From: Sisyra terminalis
Lineage: Eukaryota > Arthropoda > Insecta > Neuroptera > Sisyridae
Reading direction: 5' to 3'
DNA length: 64,000 nt
Assembly: GCA_958496175.1 (NCBI GenBank)
Contig: OY292276.1
Span: forward strand, 38,742,880-38,806,879
Shown here: piece after piece, positions 1 to 11,265 of the stretch
Layout of the letters: every line of letters begins with the position of its first letter
How positions within the stretch are numbered: the stretch's first letter is position 1
Notes under the pieces: model-generated
The model's input: only the letters and a program-made list of their open reading frames with translations
What the model was told of the DNA's origin: nothing
The model's database searches: none
Made by a program: the position numbers and the translations under genes

Positions 1-2799
1 TAAGGATGAAATCACGCGTCTCAGATCTAAATTTGTACAAAAATGGTTTAAAAATCTTTCCTACCTTAATTTTTTTGATAAAAAGTTTTTTTTTTGCGAA
101 TTTTCATTGTTTAAACGTATTAGCGCCATTATTTGTTTTTTAATTATTAAAACATAATTTTCGTTTCAAGAAATTGAATATAATACTTCAAAATTGGCAA
201 AATTATTTTTTGGGAGCAAATCATTCCACAACTTAAGATTAGTATTCGGCACCTTCGAATCTTGGTACATTTTACAATAAATTGGTATTGAAGAAATAAA
301 AAGTATATTCAAAACTTTAAAATGGTGCAATTAGGAACAAAGTGTTTCGAAATTGAATTTCGATACCATTTCGCTTTTTCCCATATTTAAAGCTGGAATT
401 TATCTAAATTTTTAAGAATGTCTATAGCAGGGGTTGCTAAATAAATACATTTTTTCATCTAAATAAATATTCATTTAAGAAGTTATTTTTGGTACAGAAG
501 CTGATATTAAATTAATTATGAAAAGATTCAAAATGTTTACATATTATGTAGTTAGGTATGAGTAATTTGCAGATTAAGAACTGCTTATCCTTCGACCCTC
601 TAGAACATAGGCTGGTAACTGTTGCGGAGCAAAGAGTCATTTTTTCCCGATGTGATAAATTATTTTATTGAAAAGCCAAATATAAGTATTCAGATATATC
701 GGTAATAGGTATTTTATATTACATTTCTTGGTAATTACAATATTGCAATTAATTTTTCAATGTCTAGTATTAACTACTACTTAATAGTCACAAGTGTGAT
801 TCTACTAAATTAACCCTCTAATAGTGTTAAATTGATCCCAAGGGATCTATAGGAACCAAATGTAGCAAAATCTATTAATATTAATTGTGTGGTACCCAAA
901 ACAAGTGCATACCCGTCTTAAAAACAGCTAAAAAACGTGTTTTAAACTATTTTTACATAATGTTATATTACAATTTTTATAATTGATAAAGCATTGAAAA
1001 TGCAAGTACATTTAGGATCAAAAATTCTTGATTTAATATGTAAAATAGTCTTGTGTCTCAACAAATAAAATTTAAACAATGTTTTAAATATTGATGAATA
1101 AATGAAAAGTTCGCAGAGATTGGGATTTTTAATTAAACCCACAATTAGTCACATACTGAGTCTCAAAATTATTTGGTATGTCTGTAAACTGAACCTAATC
1201 TCTGTAACAATTTCTTTCGTCTATGTTCTAAGATAAACATTATGAATAAATTGAATTTTGGTTTTTATTTTATGGAAAATGGGGAAAAATTAATGTCAAT
1301 TGAGGTTGACTAAATATAATTTTGCAATGAACAATTTTATTTTTTAATTTGGCATAACTTTTAATTGAGTTGGTACAACTTGTTTATTTCCTTATTTCTT
1401 ATAAGCATTTCAATATATTTCTATTCTAAGATAAACATTAGTATGATCATTAAACGGCTAAACGCGGGATGTTATTTGCAAAACAGGATCAATAGTAAGT
1501 ATAATTTACTTATTTCTCTTTGTCTTGTTCAAAAATTGATAAAGGGTTTATGGATTTAAATAATTTTAGGTTAATGTAAGAGTCGCAATTGAATAAAAAT
1601 AACCATAATGGCTCATACATGTTACCGAGCGAATGGTGTGATCAACTCCCCCGAAAAAATGGGAGAGATAACGACCTTTTGGTCCAGGAATGATTATTAT
1701 AATAAAACTAGCCATATTTTTATATTTTTTTGATTAAGACAAGCTGTGGCGATGAGGGTAATCCAGTTTTATACGATTCTTCATATGAAAAAAGAGAATA
1801 AGACAAGTGTGAAGGCTGTGGAAAAATTTGCATTGTACTGTATTTAATAAAAGGCGGGTACTTAATGTATAATTTGTAAATTGTCAAGTGTGGGTAGGTA
1901 CACGAGACTTGTACTGAATTTGTATATTTTTATGCATTTTTATCCCTGTCATATAATCGCCTTTTTATTGACCAACTTGTAAGTGACACATTCGCGAATT
2001 GATGACACAATCCCAAATGGATTCCCATGCAAGTTACCACTACCCCTTGGATAAAAACAACTTTATTATTAGTGCGTCTAAAAGGGCAATATGTGGCTTA
2101 TTATCTATCAATTGGATAAAGGGTTCGGATCAGAGCAACACGTTGCTTTTACTACAAATATTCTCTAATGATAAACACTTACCTATGTGTAGCCATACAT
2201 AAGTTACAAAAAGAAAGAAGATTTGTTGTTTTTTTATTCGTTGACACTTAGTTCTTTTTTTTCTTTTGATTATTTAATCATCAAATTCGAAGCTTTTGGA
2301 GAGTGTTTTTTTTTTTCAAAATTTCTCACTTCAATTCTTTATTGACACTTGTTTGAAATTGACATGAGAATGTTTATGTTTCTCGTGTAATGAATGGATA
2401 TTTAATTATTTTTATTATTTCAATGTTTTTATTGGTAGAGTTTAAATACTATATTATTTTAATTATACTTTATTAATATTATTAATTTGCACAAAATACA
2501 CACTGACAAAACAGACGAAACATTCACAACTGAAGTATGTTTTTTTTTTTTATATATTAATTTTATGAATATTTCTTTACTTTTTAACTGAACAATTTTA
2601 TAACAACAATAATTAGCTGGCTAGAATAATTATTTATTATGTTTATATTAATAATTTATATTACTTATGAGTTATTGTAAATAAACACACTTGACAGAGG
2701 TGTCGGAGCATAAATTTTCAAAGTGTGTTTTCTTTGAAATTGACTACGAAATTCGTAGTATTGTTGTTTTGTTTATATTTTGAAAGGTAGTTTTTATTG
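1..2799. other. AT-rich DNA without a recognisable gene
   Basis: Both strands were read; stops are dense in all frames and no protein family, RNA gene or transposon terminus was recognised. The short open frames at 1365-1559 and 1999-2202 have low-complexity, AT-driven composition and no domain. The only internal structure noted is a 17-bp direct repeat at 1226-1242 and 1424-1440, listed separately. Confidence 0.6.
1226..1440. repeat. 17-bp direct repeat pair, 198 bp apart
   Basis: TTCTAAGATAAACATTA occurs exactly at 1226-1242 and again at 1424-1440. Both copies are followed by a similar TATGA-type sequence. The spaced pair could be a remnant of an ancient duplication or chance in AT-rich DNA; nothing else identifies a mobile element here. 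Confidence 0.5.
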
Positions 2800-2859
2800 T
2801 TGATAAATTGGTGTGTTTATACACACATAGAAATGGGACGCATAGGATACACACATACA

Positions 2860-3420
2860 CGCACACTCTCGGGATGAATGTGAATGAATGCGGCGATATC
2901 TCTGGAGCTATAGAGCAACGAAGCGAGCTAAGAGTTAAAGAGAAGTCCGTGGTTCAGAGCGCACAAGGGAACGCATCCAGACCGGGCGAGATTTCGCGTT
3001 ACAATGGAAGTGCCGCGTTCGAATGAAATGCTCGATGCCGGCTCGGAGCTGTGATACTCGAGAACACGACCGGTCCCGGATTGCGTCGGAGGATGTGCGA
3101 CGTCGGGGGAAGCATTCACGATTCACTTTCGTGGTTCGGGAGCGGGATAGTGGTGCGGGACGAGGCAAACGACGCACATACATAAAGCATATCACCATAC
3201 CGTCGACAATGGATGTTTGCGCGCATTCAATAGCGTCCGAACGGCTTGGGGGACCACGTGCATGCAAGCATGCGCATTGAACTTGAGCGCTGTCATTAAC
3301 GTCGACGTCGCTCCTACGACAACGACGTTCAGGATGAATGTATTTTCCCTTCGTATATGTCGTAACGTCCCTGTGTTGGTGCGGAGGTGGTTGGCCCGTG
3401 TGTCTGGCTAGGAGTTTAGA
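2860..3420. promoter_or_regulatory. CpG-rich island, candidate promoter or first exon
   Basis: A sharp change from AT-rich DNA to GC- and CpG-rich sequence, with many CG, GTCGAC, GACGTC and CGTCG words. Several overlapping frames are open on both strands because AT-rich stops are rare, and none shows a protein family or clean codon structure. In insects such islands often mark 5' exons or core promoters. On the + strand the island is followed by a pyrimidine-rich tract ending TTCTTGTGCAG at 3479, a good 3' splice site. A weak GT donor lies near 3386. That favours a + strand 5' UTR, but orientation and function are inferred. Confidence 0.35.
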
Positions 3421-3479
3421 AACGATGATGATTTTGTTTGTTTTTTTATTTTTATTTTAAACCATTATTCTTGTGCAGA

Positions 3480-3745
3480 TGTGCTCGTTGGGGCTTTGAA
3501 CGTACCAGAAATTTCGTTTTTATCAATTAAAGGGGTTGGCTAGAGGTCGTTTTCGGGACTTCGCTAGCGCGAATAGTGAACACCCTGGCTCTGGACGTTG
3601 AACTGTTATCAGACACGTCGAGCAATAGAAGAATCCACAGCTTTCAATTCCTATCCCATCCCATCCTACGGCCAGGTGAAGGCTTTATGGACGATCATGT
3701 GGCCGCGGCGAAGACGGGGTATTCAACTGGTGAATTGACTTTAAA
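3480..3745 (+). other. Candidate second 5' exon or UTR segment after a short intron
   Basis: This block starts directly after a T-rich tract and CAG acceptor-like sequence and is again GC-rich compared with its flanks. It contains an ATG at 3688 opening a short frame that begins MDDHVAAAKTGYSTG. GTGA donor-like sites lie at about 3677 (CCAG|GTGAAG) and 3731 (ACTG|GTGAAT). If real, the coding start would be very short and spliced onward to an exon outside the window. No protein family is recognised; it may be only untranslated or regulatory sequence. Confidence 0.25.
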
Positions 3746-3765
3746 AGCAATGACATATTATTAAA

Positions 3766-4640
3766 ACTTAAGATTTTAGACACGTTTTTACACAAATCCT
3801 TTCTTTTACAAAAAAAAAGCATTGTTCATTTCAGAAAATACAATAAACAAAGAACTTCACACTAAGAACAATGAAGATTTCTTTCATTTTTTAAAAAAAA
3901 ATCTTTAAACTTTTTAAGCATACTTTATAAACTTTTTAATGCATGAGTCGCTATAACATTAAGAATAATTTTCCAAAGTTGTTTTATTTTTATGAACCAA
4001 TAGGTTCAATAAAATTATAATTATTACGAAGAAGAATGTACCATACCGCATTCTAAGCTTAAAAGTTCAAATTATAAAGAATACAGTGGCTAACAGAATA
4101 AGTATGGCCCTACAAAAGACTACTGAAGGTACTTTTTATGAATGGAAAATAATAGCAAAATATAAGCTATCCTTTTATCGAGAAAAAACTCAAGAAACAT
4201 TGAAAAGCGTTAGTAAATGGGAAAAATATTGGATGAGCTAAAATTGTAAAGTACTTGGGGATGTAAATGGACTCCAGATTAATCTTTGCTGAATATATAA
4301 AGGTAGCTAAAAAGAAATTGATAGATCGCAATATCATTCCTTACCCAATGATAAACAGGCAATCAACACCAAAATGATAACATACAAAACACTCAGATCT
4401 GAGGTCAGATCTCAGGTCTAAAGTAAAACAAAATATTGAGAATGCTTGAAAATTATCAAGCAAAATTTAATATTTATCCTATGTATAAAGAATTAAAGGT
4501 GCTAAGTGGATCCTGGTTGTAACTATACTATCAAGAGCCCAAACATGAAATACCAGAAAGACAAACGTAGGACAAAACAAGTATTTTTAAATTAATTAAA
4601 AGAATTGCAGTATTAGATTTTCAGAAGCAACTACTCCTGT
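3766..4640. other. AT-rich DNA, nothing identified
   Basis: No gene was recognised. A phrase at 4085-4096 (CAGTGGCTAACA) resembles a Tc1-type terminus, but no partner terminus or transposase was found. A perfect 12-bp palindrome, CTCAGATCTGAG, lies at 4392-4403 and is followed by a partial echo of itself. Confidence 0.5.
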
Positions 4641-4650
4641 CTTTCCCTAA

Positions 4651-4701
4651 CCGTGCGCCGAGACGCTCTAGGGCGTCACGGCTCATCTATTATGGCACCG
4701 T
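4651..4701. repeat. GC-rich imperfect hairpin, possible hAT MITE fragment
   Basis: Positions 4657-4668 and 4671-4682 pair as a near-perfect stem (one mismatch, one wobble) around TA. The GC-rich palindrome is out of character with its flanks. A second CACGG/CCGTG pairing follows within 20 bases. GC-rich subterminal hairpins of this style are seen in some hAT elements, but no matching partner end was found. Confidence 0.35.
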
Positions 4702-4838
4702 GATAATTTTTCTATACAAAATTGATAATATTGATTATATTCTGAATATATTGATAATATGAATATATTTTGATTATATTTTTTTAAATATTACTCAGAT
4801 CAACGTAAATTTGTCCAATATTTTACGTTCATGTAAGT

Positions 4839-5031
4839 CAGGGGTTCGGAACTTACGGAGTCTTTGACTCTCACCCAATATCTTACATCAAAAACCAATT
4901 TCATTAGTTAAAATAAGTATGAACCTTTTGATTTCTTTGTTAATTCTTGTAATAGTTAATATGAGTCTCATTTTTTCCAAAAAAAGTCTTTAGAATTTGG
5001 TTCCCTAAACAATAAAGGTTCCCGATCACTG
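4839..5031. mobile_element. Non-autonomous hAT-type MITE with 8-bp target duplication
   Basis: A 193-bp element. The left end reads CAGGGGTTCGGAACTTACGG. The right end, reverse-complemented, reads CAGTGATCGGGAACCTTTAT, so the termini share CAGnGnTnnGGAACnT. It is flanked by ATGTAAGT (4831-4838) and ATGTAGGC (5032-5039), an 8-bp duplication with two transitions. CAG-type short inverted termini plus an 8-bp duplication are the hAT hallmark. No transposase is present, so it must have moved in trans. Confidence 0.75.
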
Positions 5032-5205
5032 ATGTAGGCTATATCAGAGTGAATAACTTAACAAGAACGCTTTATGGGAAACTTTAGAGTTCAAGCGCGT
5101 CGTCTACGCTACGATTTGACGTATGGGTCAGTTACAAGTTGTATTTTGGTACATTGGTTTCCTCTGAGATTTGATATGAGGCACCGTAAAAAAATCAGAT
5201 AGATT

Positions 5206-5270
5206 ATGGGCGCTAGAAACCGAAAAAGTTTGGGAAACTTTGAACCCCCCTTATTTGGGCTAGCGCCCAT
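5206..5270. repeat. 11-bp perfect inverted repeat enclosing a second hairpin, hAT-like
   Basis: ATGGGCGCTAG at 5206-5216 pairs perfectly with CTAGCGCCCAT at 5260-5270. Inside, AAAGTTT (5225-5231) and AAACTTT (5235-5241) form a second hairpin around GGG. Read on the minus strand, the CCCAAACTTTTT phrase resembles common hAT termini. No target duplication was found, so it is treated as a relic. Confidence 0.45.
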
Positions 5271-5327
5271 GTTGACGAAAGAGTATCCAGAAAGATAGAT
5301 AATAAAAACTATTTTTATCCCTCAGTA

Positions 5328-5488
5328 TTTTAAATTGTTATTAACGGTCACTTTATAACTGCTATGGTCTTTAGCGACTCCTAGGATTAAAAAAAACTGT
5401 ACTCGAAAAATTTCAAAAATTTGCTCGATACGAAGATCCAACTCAACATCTACTAGCTTTGGAACGGTCACCTTGATCACTCAGCTCC
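5328..5488 (-). mobile_element. tRNA-derived SINE, copy 1
   Basis: On the minus strand the head carries an A-box-like GAGTGATCAAGG, then a B-box-like GAGTTGGATCT. The shared body follows: CGTATCGAGCAAATTTTTGA, a TTTTTTTTAATCC block, GAGTCGCTAAAGACCAT and GTTATAAAGTGACCGTTAAT. The same body order recurs in four other copies in this window. A type II tRNA (Leu or Ser-like GGCCGAGTGG) origin is inferred from the better-preserved heads of the other copies. Confidence 0.65.
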
Positions 5489-6429
5489 TTCAGATTTAAA
5501 ACCGCTTAAACATTGGCATTGGTCATTTCGCTGCTGTCGGTCGACTTAGATTTTTATAATTATAATTAGATTTTATTTAAATACTAGCTGACCCAGCAAA
5601 CTTCGTACTGCCTAACATGCAATGAGCGTGGTGTTTTATAAATGAATATGTTAGTTACACTTAGTTTAAATTATCAATAATAAAATGAACAAAATTAAGT
5701 TCAATACTTCATTAGAATAATAAATATATAAAAAGAAAATAAAAATTATATAAAAAGAAATCAATTATTTCAATTGCAAGTCAACCAACACATTTCGTCG
5801 GCCTAAAGTGTTAAGCTGCTAAATTCTTTTTAACAGTGTTTTCAGGGAAAGGAAAAAAAGTAAATATAAGCTACATAAATTACTACATAAAGTAGATTTC
5901 CGATTCATTTTGCATATTAAGAAATTTTTATATTTAAATAGATTTATCAGTTTGTCATTTGATAGAATTTTTTATTCCTTCCTATTGGAACAAAAAAACA
6001 AAAAAATTTAAAAGTGAACTTAGCAGATTGAGAATTTAGGCTGACGATTTGCTTTATTGAAGCTATGTATTTGGGTTCATGCATTGCCCTCGGATTGATT
6101 CTCTCCATTGAAGCATCTTGCCATTACATTGACATACAAAGTTTGTCAAATTAGATATCTTCAGCATAAAAAACAAAGTAGGGGTAGTAGAACAATTAGA
6201 GCTTGAAAAATTACGGGACCGATTATGATGATATATGATTTGTAAGATTCGTCTTCCTTCCGAATAGCAGAATAACTATTAATATATCTTAACAATTCAC
6301 GGAAACAAATGAATAAAATAAGTTTTTAAATAAATTAGGTTTGACATTTTACGCAATTGGCAGTTCACGTCACCCACACTTATATGTCAATTTAATATTG
6401 TCGGTAATTTTTATTTAAGAAACGCATTT

Positions 6430-6790
6430 AACCATTGAAACCATTGGAAGTTCGACGCAATGACTGACTTTGTTTTGAAGGCGCAATGATTTTACTGATT
6501 GGCGATTTCTCCCAAACATTGCCAATCATTCCAAGTTTAGATTCTGCCAATAAAATATACCTACTCCTGCTTAAAATCATAAAATTTGTGACACAATGTA
6601 AAAAAACTTCAGCTAGCAATATGAGTTGCGTTGCAGAATGATCCATCTACTGAAGAATTTTCCAAACAATTTTTGAATTTCGGTAATGGCAGTGTTCTTG
6701 TCGACGAATCAAGCATATTAACTTAATTTCCTTCGAATTTTGTCTTATTCAAAAATTTTACCTAATTCCTAGCTTTTTTATGAAACAGCA
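6430..6790 (+). pseudogene. Helitron Pif1-like helicase relic, first segment
   Basis: Translation on the + strand gives, with stops and frame changes, RRND.LCFEGAMILLIGDF followed by SQTLPIIP. This corresponds to the Pif1 family motif GG(A)xxLLxGDFxQxLPVIP, the conserved aspartate/glutamine helicase motif of Helitron helicases. It continues through a degraded stretch and, after a frame shift, into EEFSKQFLNFGNGSVLVDES, matching the FxxxLLxIGNG segment downstream of the same motif. Stops and shifts show it is inactive. The Walker A portion upstream was not recognised. Confidence 0.7.
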
Positions 6791-7004
6791 GGATAACGTT
6801 TAAATCAGTTTAATTGGAATAAAAATTCAAACCAATAACACGGCTATTACCGATATGCATTCATTTCTAGGATAAATCTTCTGCAGATCAATCGTTCAGC
6901 AATGCAATTTTTATGTTTTTTTCCAGGTGAAGTTTCTTCATATGGTTCCATAAATTTGATAATTTAAGGCAAGCATTTATTTTTTAAACAGAAGTTGATC
7001 CTTA

Positions 7005-7300
7005 ATGTCTGAAGTAGTCCACTTCTGCAATTCGAAACGCAGAACGACTAATCTGGAAAAGTGTTTTCCAAACAGTTTATCGATATTGGCAATGGGAAAA
7101 TTTCTGTTGACACATCATCGGGATACATTATTTTCCCTACCAATTTTTGCTACTTTACTAAGTTAATGGTGCTCCCAAACTTTGCTCAAAATTACAAAAA
7201 TTCCACGTATTGCGTTGTGATACATAATAAATGCAAAATGAAATGCCAAAATGACGTGGACCTACAATCTTTTTGCTTGCAACACTCTTCAAAAATATGA
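7005..7300 (+). pseudogene. Helitron Pif1-like helicase relic, second segment
   Basis: The + strand reads QND.SGKVFSKQFIDIGNGK, then a valine-aspartate spacer and FPTNFC, then LPNFAQNYKN. It ends with NDVDLQ at the position where Helitron helicases have NKDVDxIN. This is the region just after the motif seen in the first segment. The FSKQF...GNG block is therefore present twice (about 6650 and 7064). That means a tandem duplication, two nested insertions, or two copies joined. The frame from 7061 is open for about 79 codons but lacks upstream motifs, so it is not functional. Confidence 0.7.
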
Positions 7301-7739
7301 ATTAAATAATTATTTTAACACAAATTATATAAATCACAACGTCAAATTCATACATTGCTAAGATTTTTCCAAATAAATCACAGGAATCGATGATTACAAA
7401 TAATATTAGACGTAAAAAGCAAGTAGGCGTAAAATTTATAAATAAATAAATTTAGGGCTATTTTAAGGGTTTTTCCGGCAATTATTCGAATTTTCCTCGC
7501 CGTAAAAACCATTCTTGAACTCCAACGAACATTTTAAAAAAAAAAATTGGCCAAATTGGTCCAGGCGTTGTTGAGTTATGCGCTTACCAACACATTTTGC
7601 GATTCATTTTTATATTATAGATTATAAATAATATTAAAATATTATAATTAGATTTTATAATATATAGGGCTTTAGTTAAATTTTTATACTTCATTGAGTT
7701 TCTGTTATTTTAGGATTGACGTCTATATTCGTTGGTCAC

Positions 7740-8640
7740 CTTTTTTCAGCCATATTTAGTTATGATTAGTTATTATAATCACTTTCACTTCAAACTTAAA
7801 CATTTCGAACTTATTTTAAAACACTATGGCTCTTCGAATTTCATCCTTGACGTTAAGCAGATTCCTAAAGTCTCTTTATCCATACCTTTTCCTACACTAG
7901 ATTATAGTTGTGCAGTCGTTTAGCAGATAACGAACAGTAAGCACCTCTTCACATTTGTAACAATTTGGGCTCTCCCTTGTATTTTATATTTATGTATTGT
8001 CCTTGTATGACTATTCTACGTCATAGTCCTTATAGTCCTTAAGGGATTTTTTGGCAAGTATTCGATTACATCTTCGAATACATCTTCCATTAGGTCTGTT
8101 ACCATATTTCAGTTTGTGGTGACCTTTTCTGATATTTTCCCAAATTTTTTTACTTTAATTTCAACATGTTTTTTCCGTCCTTCAGTTCCAACTCCTGGTT
8201 TTCGAGTAATTTTTGAGGAGTTGCCCTTTTGCCGTTTCATCCGGCCGTTCTTCATTATTTATCCCGTGGTGTTCAGAAATCCTGATTGGCTTTATTAAAT
8301 AAATTATTCTGGGCATATGGTCTAGTTTTCCTTGTATATGGTTAGTTATTTTATTTTGGTAGTGATGGGTTTTAGGGCATTTTGGTATGATAATAATGAA
8401 TCAGAGCGAGCTACTGACGGTTTTGTTTCGGGTTTATTTAATTGGGCTTATTTAATTGCTACAGCCTCGGAGATGAAAATTGAGGATCCCTTAAGTCCAC
8501 TCAGCCTGTCGGAATTTTTTTGGTCGTTAGTTATAATGGCCCGCCCCGTTGGTTAAAATTGATCAGATATAATTGATCCATTAGTGTAAAATTTCTTGTA
8601 TTTTTAATGCCTGTTTCGGATTTCTGTGTGTAAAATTTTT
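7740..8640 (-). pseudogene. LINE relic: RNase H domain and C-terminal zinc-knuckle tail
   Basis: Read right to left, this is the 3' part of a LINE ORF2. Near 8570 it has GSIISDQ, an RNase H start after TDGS. Near 8480 is SSIFISEAVAIK, the FTAE-AI motif. Near 8410 is SDSLL, the SDS aspartate block. Near 8260 is HHGINNEERPDETAK, like the SHxGIxGNExADxxAK motif. Around 7930-7985 comes ESPNCYKCEEVLTVRYLLN, matching the CxxC...LTVxHxL tail, and a terminal frame ends near 7740. Several stops and shifts are present. RNase H after RT is typical of I, R1, LOA or related LINE clades, not of Jockey; the exact clade cannot be set. Confidence 0.7.
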
Positions 8641-11265
8641 GTTCTGTAAGGGGTGAAGTATCGATTGGAAATGTATCCGATTTACACATTGTATCCAATG
8701 TGTCATTTATAAATATGTATATTAAATTAATCAAAGGGTTGTTTTCATTTTATACCTAAAATTCATTTTCTTAGGAAAAAAGAAAATTCGATTTCATAAT
8801 TCTTATATCCTTTATCCTTCTTTATCCAAGTCTCATAAAAATGTCTATTGTTATTAAATTTTTTTCAATAAGCCATTGAAACGTGAAACAAGTTCACGCC
8901 ACGTCTAGTAAACGCCGTCAATTCACCCCGAACCTCCATTATTTAACTATCAACGTAACTATCTAGTTTGCCCCACACTGTCATTTACTCGAACTTTTGT
9001 GCCCATCCTTCGCAGTTAAACTTGGTGGTTTGTACTCTTTAATGTTCATGAACCACAAACAACCTCTGGCAGCATTTACCTGACAAGACCACCCCAAAGG
9101 AATACATGTGAATTCTCCCAGATAACCAGAATGAAACGTACAGCTTTTTCTTACCTTAAAAATTTAAAACTTCGAAAGAAAATCAACTTTATTTATCTAT
9201 TTTTTTTTTGCAAGATTGCAGCGGACGAACATCAATTTAAATTTATTAACACTTGCAATAGGTCGCATAATTTGTTAAAAATAACTGTCGTTTGCAACAA
9301 TCAGTGCATTGAGGCACAAATTTGTCAATTAATAATGCATGTAACTAGACTTTTAGTCTCAAGCCAAATGGAAAATGATGATATTTCTTCTTCGTAAATG
9401 ACAAATGCAATTGATGATGGAATCATTGGCAAAATGACAATATGAATTAATATACAATTATTAACAAAACGACTTGTGTGGCACAAAGATAAATTGAAAC
9501 TTAAGACTTAAAGATGAACAAATAAATTGGTCCGAAGCTAGTAATGTCATTGCATTTGACAAATGACTTTAAATACACTTTCATATTATCGCAAGAAACA
9601 GATTATGCTATCAGCATTTCGATGATCTTATTTTATTCCAAAGGGTTGAAAATTGAACCGTAGGACATCTTAATTTTACCAGATATAGCAATAAATCAAA
9701 CATTCAAACCCCAAAAATATTCATGAAATAATCCTTAAAAACTAGTTCACGAAAATAATATTTAGTTCAAACACATCTCAATTTTCGGCGAATGATTTAT
9801 TTTTATTCATCCAGAAAGTACAGGTATATCGAATAAGCTACTGTGTCATATTTTTTTTACCTTTGAATAATCTTGAGTTTTTGTAAAAGACTTAGTTCTC
9901 AATCGTTTCTTTTTGCAACCGAAAATTTACGTAAGGATCAAAAAGAATAACCTTTCTTCCCCTCATATACAATTGCATTGTATTTGCACAATAATAATAG
10001 AAGCAAATACCGGATAAAAGGGACCAATTAATCATTAAGCATGTGATATTTGTGGAGAATTTCAAAAGGTATGTTTGTGAGGCACAGGATAAATAGTGTG
10101 TCAAGGTTTTTGACTGTTACAAAGAATCGAATTGCAACAGTCAATTGGGAGACGATTTTTGTATACTATACTTGACGATTGGATTTGACAAAAAAAAAAT
10201 AACAGGAAAGTTTCTTTTTATATCACTCGCACCTTGCATTTATTCAATGCCGAAATTATAATATAATCGCTTCAAATATTCATGTGTTTCACTGGTTATT
10301 GTGTAAGGACATGATTAATTATGAAATTCTCAACTTGAAATACAAACAGCCGTTTTGAAACTACTCATGACATTTACAAGGATAATTTTTCATTTTAACT
10401 TGCATTTAACTGAGTTTGTTTTACGTTTAATAATTCAGTGTTATAAATTTTTTAGAGTAATATTTCTTAATACTTTCCTGAAACTTTTGTAATTCAAATT
10501 TACAATGGTTATTCTACCTAACAACTATACCAACCTTTTTTATTTAAATAAAACTTAACAACGATATTATTTTTAAGTCTATTTAAAACTTCACATTGAG
10601 TCCACCAGGATAGTTTTATATTATTATCGTTCATTGATTAAACTATTTCAAAACATAGACAATAGTTACCATTCTTAGAAAACATCACAAAGCTTGACAA
10701 GGTCACTATTTTCGTTGTTGAGAAATACGTATAATAGAACTTAAAATATTTTTTCAAACAATTATGCTAGGATTTTAAGTTCAAAATATCAATTTTGATG
10801 TAATGATTAAATGGTGACTTCCAAATACCAAAGCACGGAGTAAAGCTTTTTGGAAACATATATTTACTTTATAACCAAACGTAATCGAGATTCGAAAATT
10901 AAAAAAAAATGTTTCATGTTGAGAAAATAGTTATAATGAACATGCAAATTAAAATAGAAAATATATGATTAAATCAAGAACAAACAGGATCAAAAGCTCG
11001 AAGAAAAAGGATGAGTCGAATTGAGATGCAAATTTATCTATTTAGTTCCTAGAAACATCAAAAAAAATATTAAAACTTCTTCTTTATACTTCTTTATTAT
11101 TCTATACAAACAGGTTGTTACATTTGTGCAACTCAAAATTGTATATTTTGAGTGCATTTAAGACGTCACTTTGAGATGAAGTCTATTTTCCGCTAGAAAT
11201 TGCACAAGAAGAGCTAAATTTTGTTATCAGGAAGTTTAAGGAGGATACCTTGGAGGAACCTTGAA
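8641..11265. other. Mostly AT-rich DNA with one GC-richer block at 8880-9130
   Basis: No gene, RNA or transposon was recognised. The 8880-9130 block is compositionally distinct, richer in C and CC/GG words, and free of simple repeats, so it could be a conserved regulatory element. The remainder is AT-rich with dense stops. The open frame at 9131-9397 (+) is 88 codons with no domain and AT-driven amino acids, and is not called as a gene. Confidence 0.45.

Larger units (their letters stand above)
5583..7622 (+). mobile_element. Degenerate Helitron-like element
   Basis: The left boundary begins ACTAGCTGACCCAGC...CTTCGT, a head shared with the short element at 38615. The right boundary runs from about 7470, with CTCGCCGTAAAAACC, to the GCGCTTACCAACACATT block near 7580-7600 and an AT-rich tail. 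Between them are two degraded Pif1-type helicase segments (6430-6790 and 7005-7300). These place it with Helitrons or Helentrons, because Pif1 helicase joined to interspersed termini is typical of that group. Assigning both termini to one element is an inference; a composite of two insertions is possible. No Rep domain was found. Confidence 0.55.

Noticed and set aside
2928..3411. Five overlapping open frames of 60-110 codons on both strands
   Set aside because: They overlap in the CpG-rich island, where stops are rare by composition. None shows a domain or consistent codon use.
4085..4300. Tc1/mariner-like element starting at CAGTGGCTAACA
   Set aside because: No opposite inverted terminus and no recognisable HTH or DDE transposase reading on either strand.
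7732..8556. Three plus-strand frames of 60-74 codons
   Set aside because: Antisense shadows of the minus-strand LINE RNase H relic.
9050..9140. Minus-strand reading with a kinase-like HMYSFGVVLS phrase and a GTAAAT donor
   Set aside because: Only about 18 residues, with no adjoining kinase motifs; likely chance.
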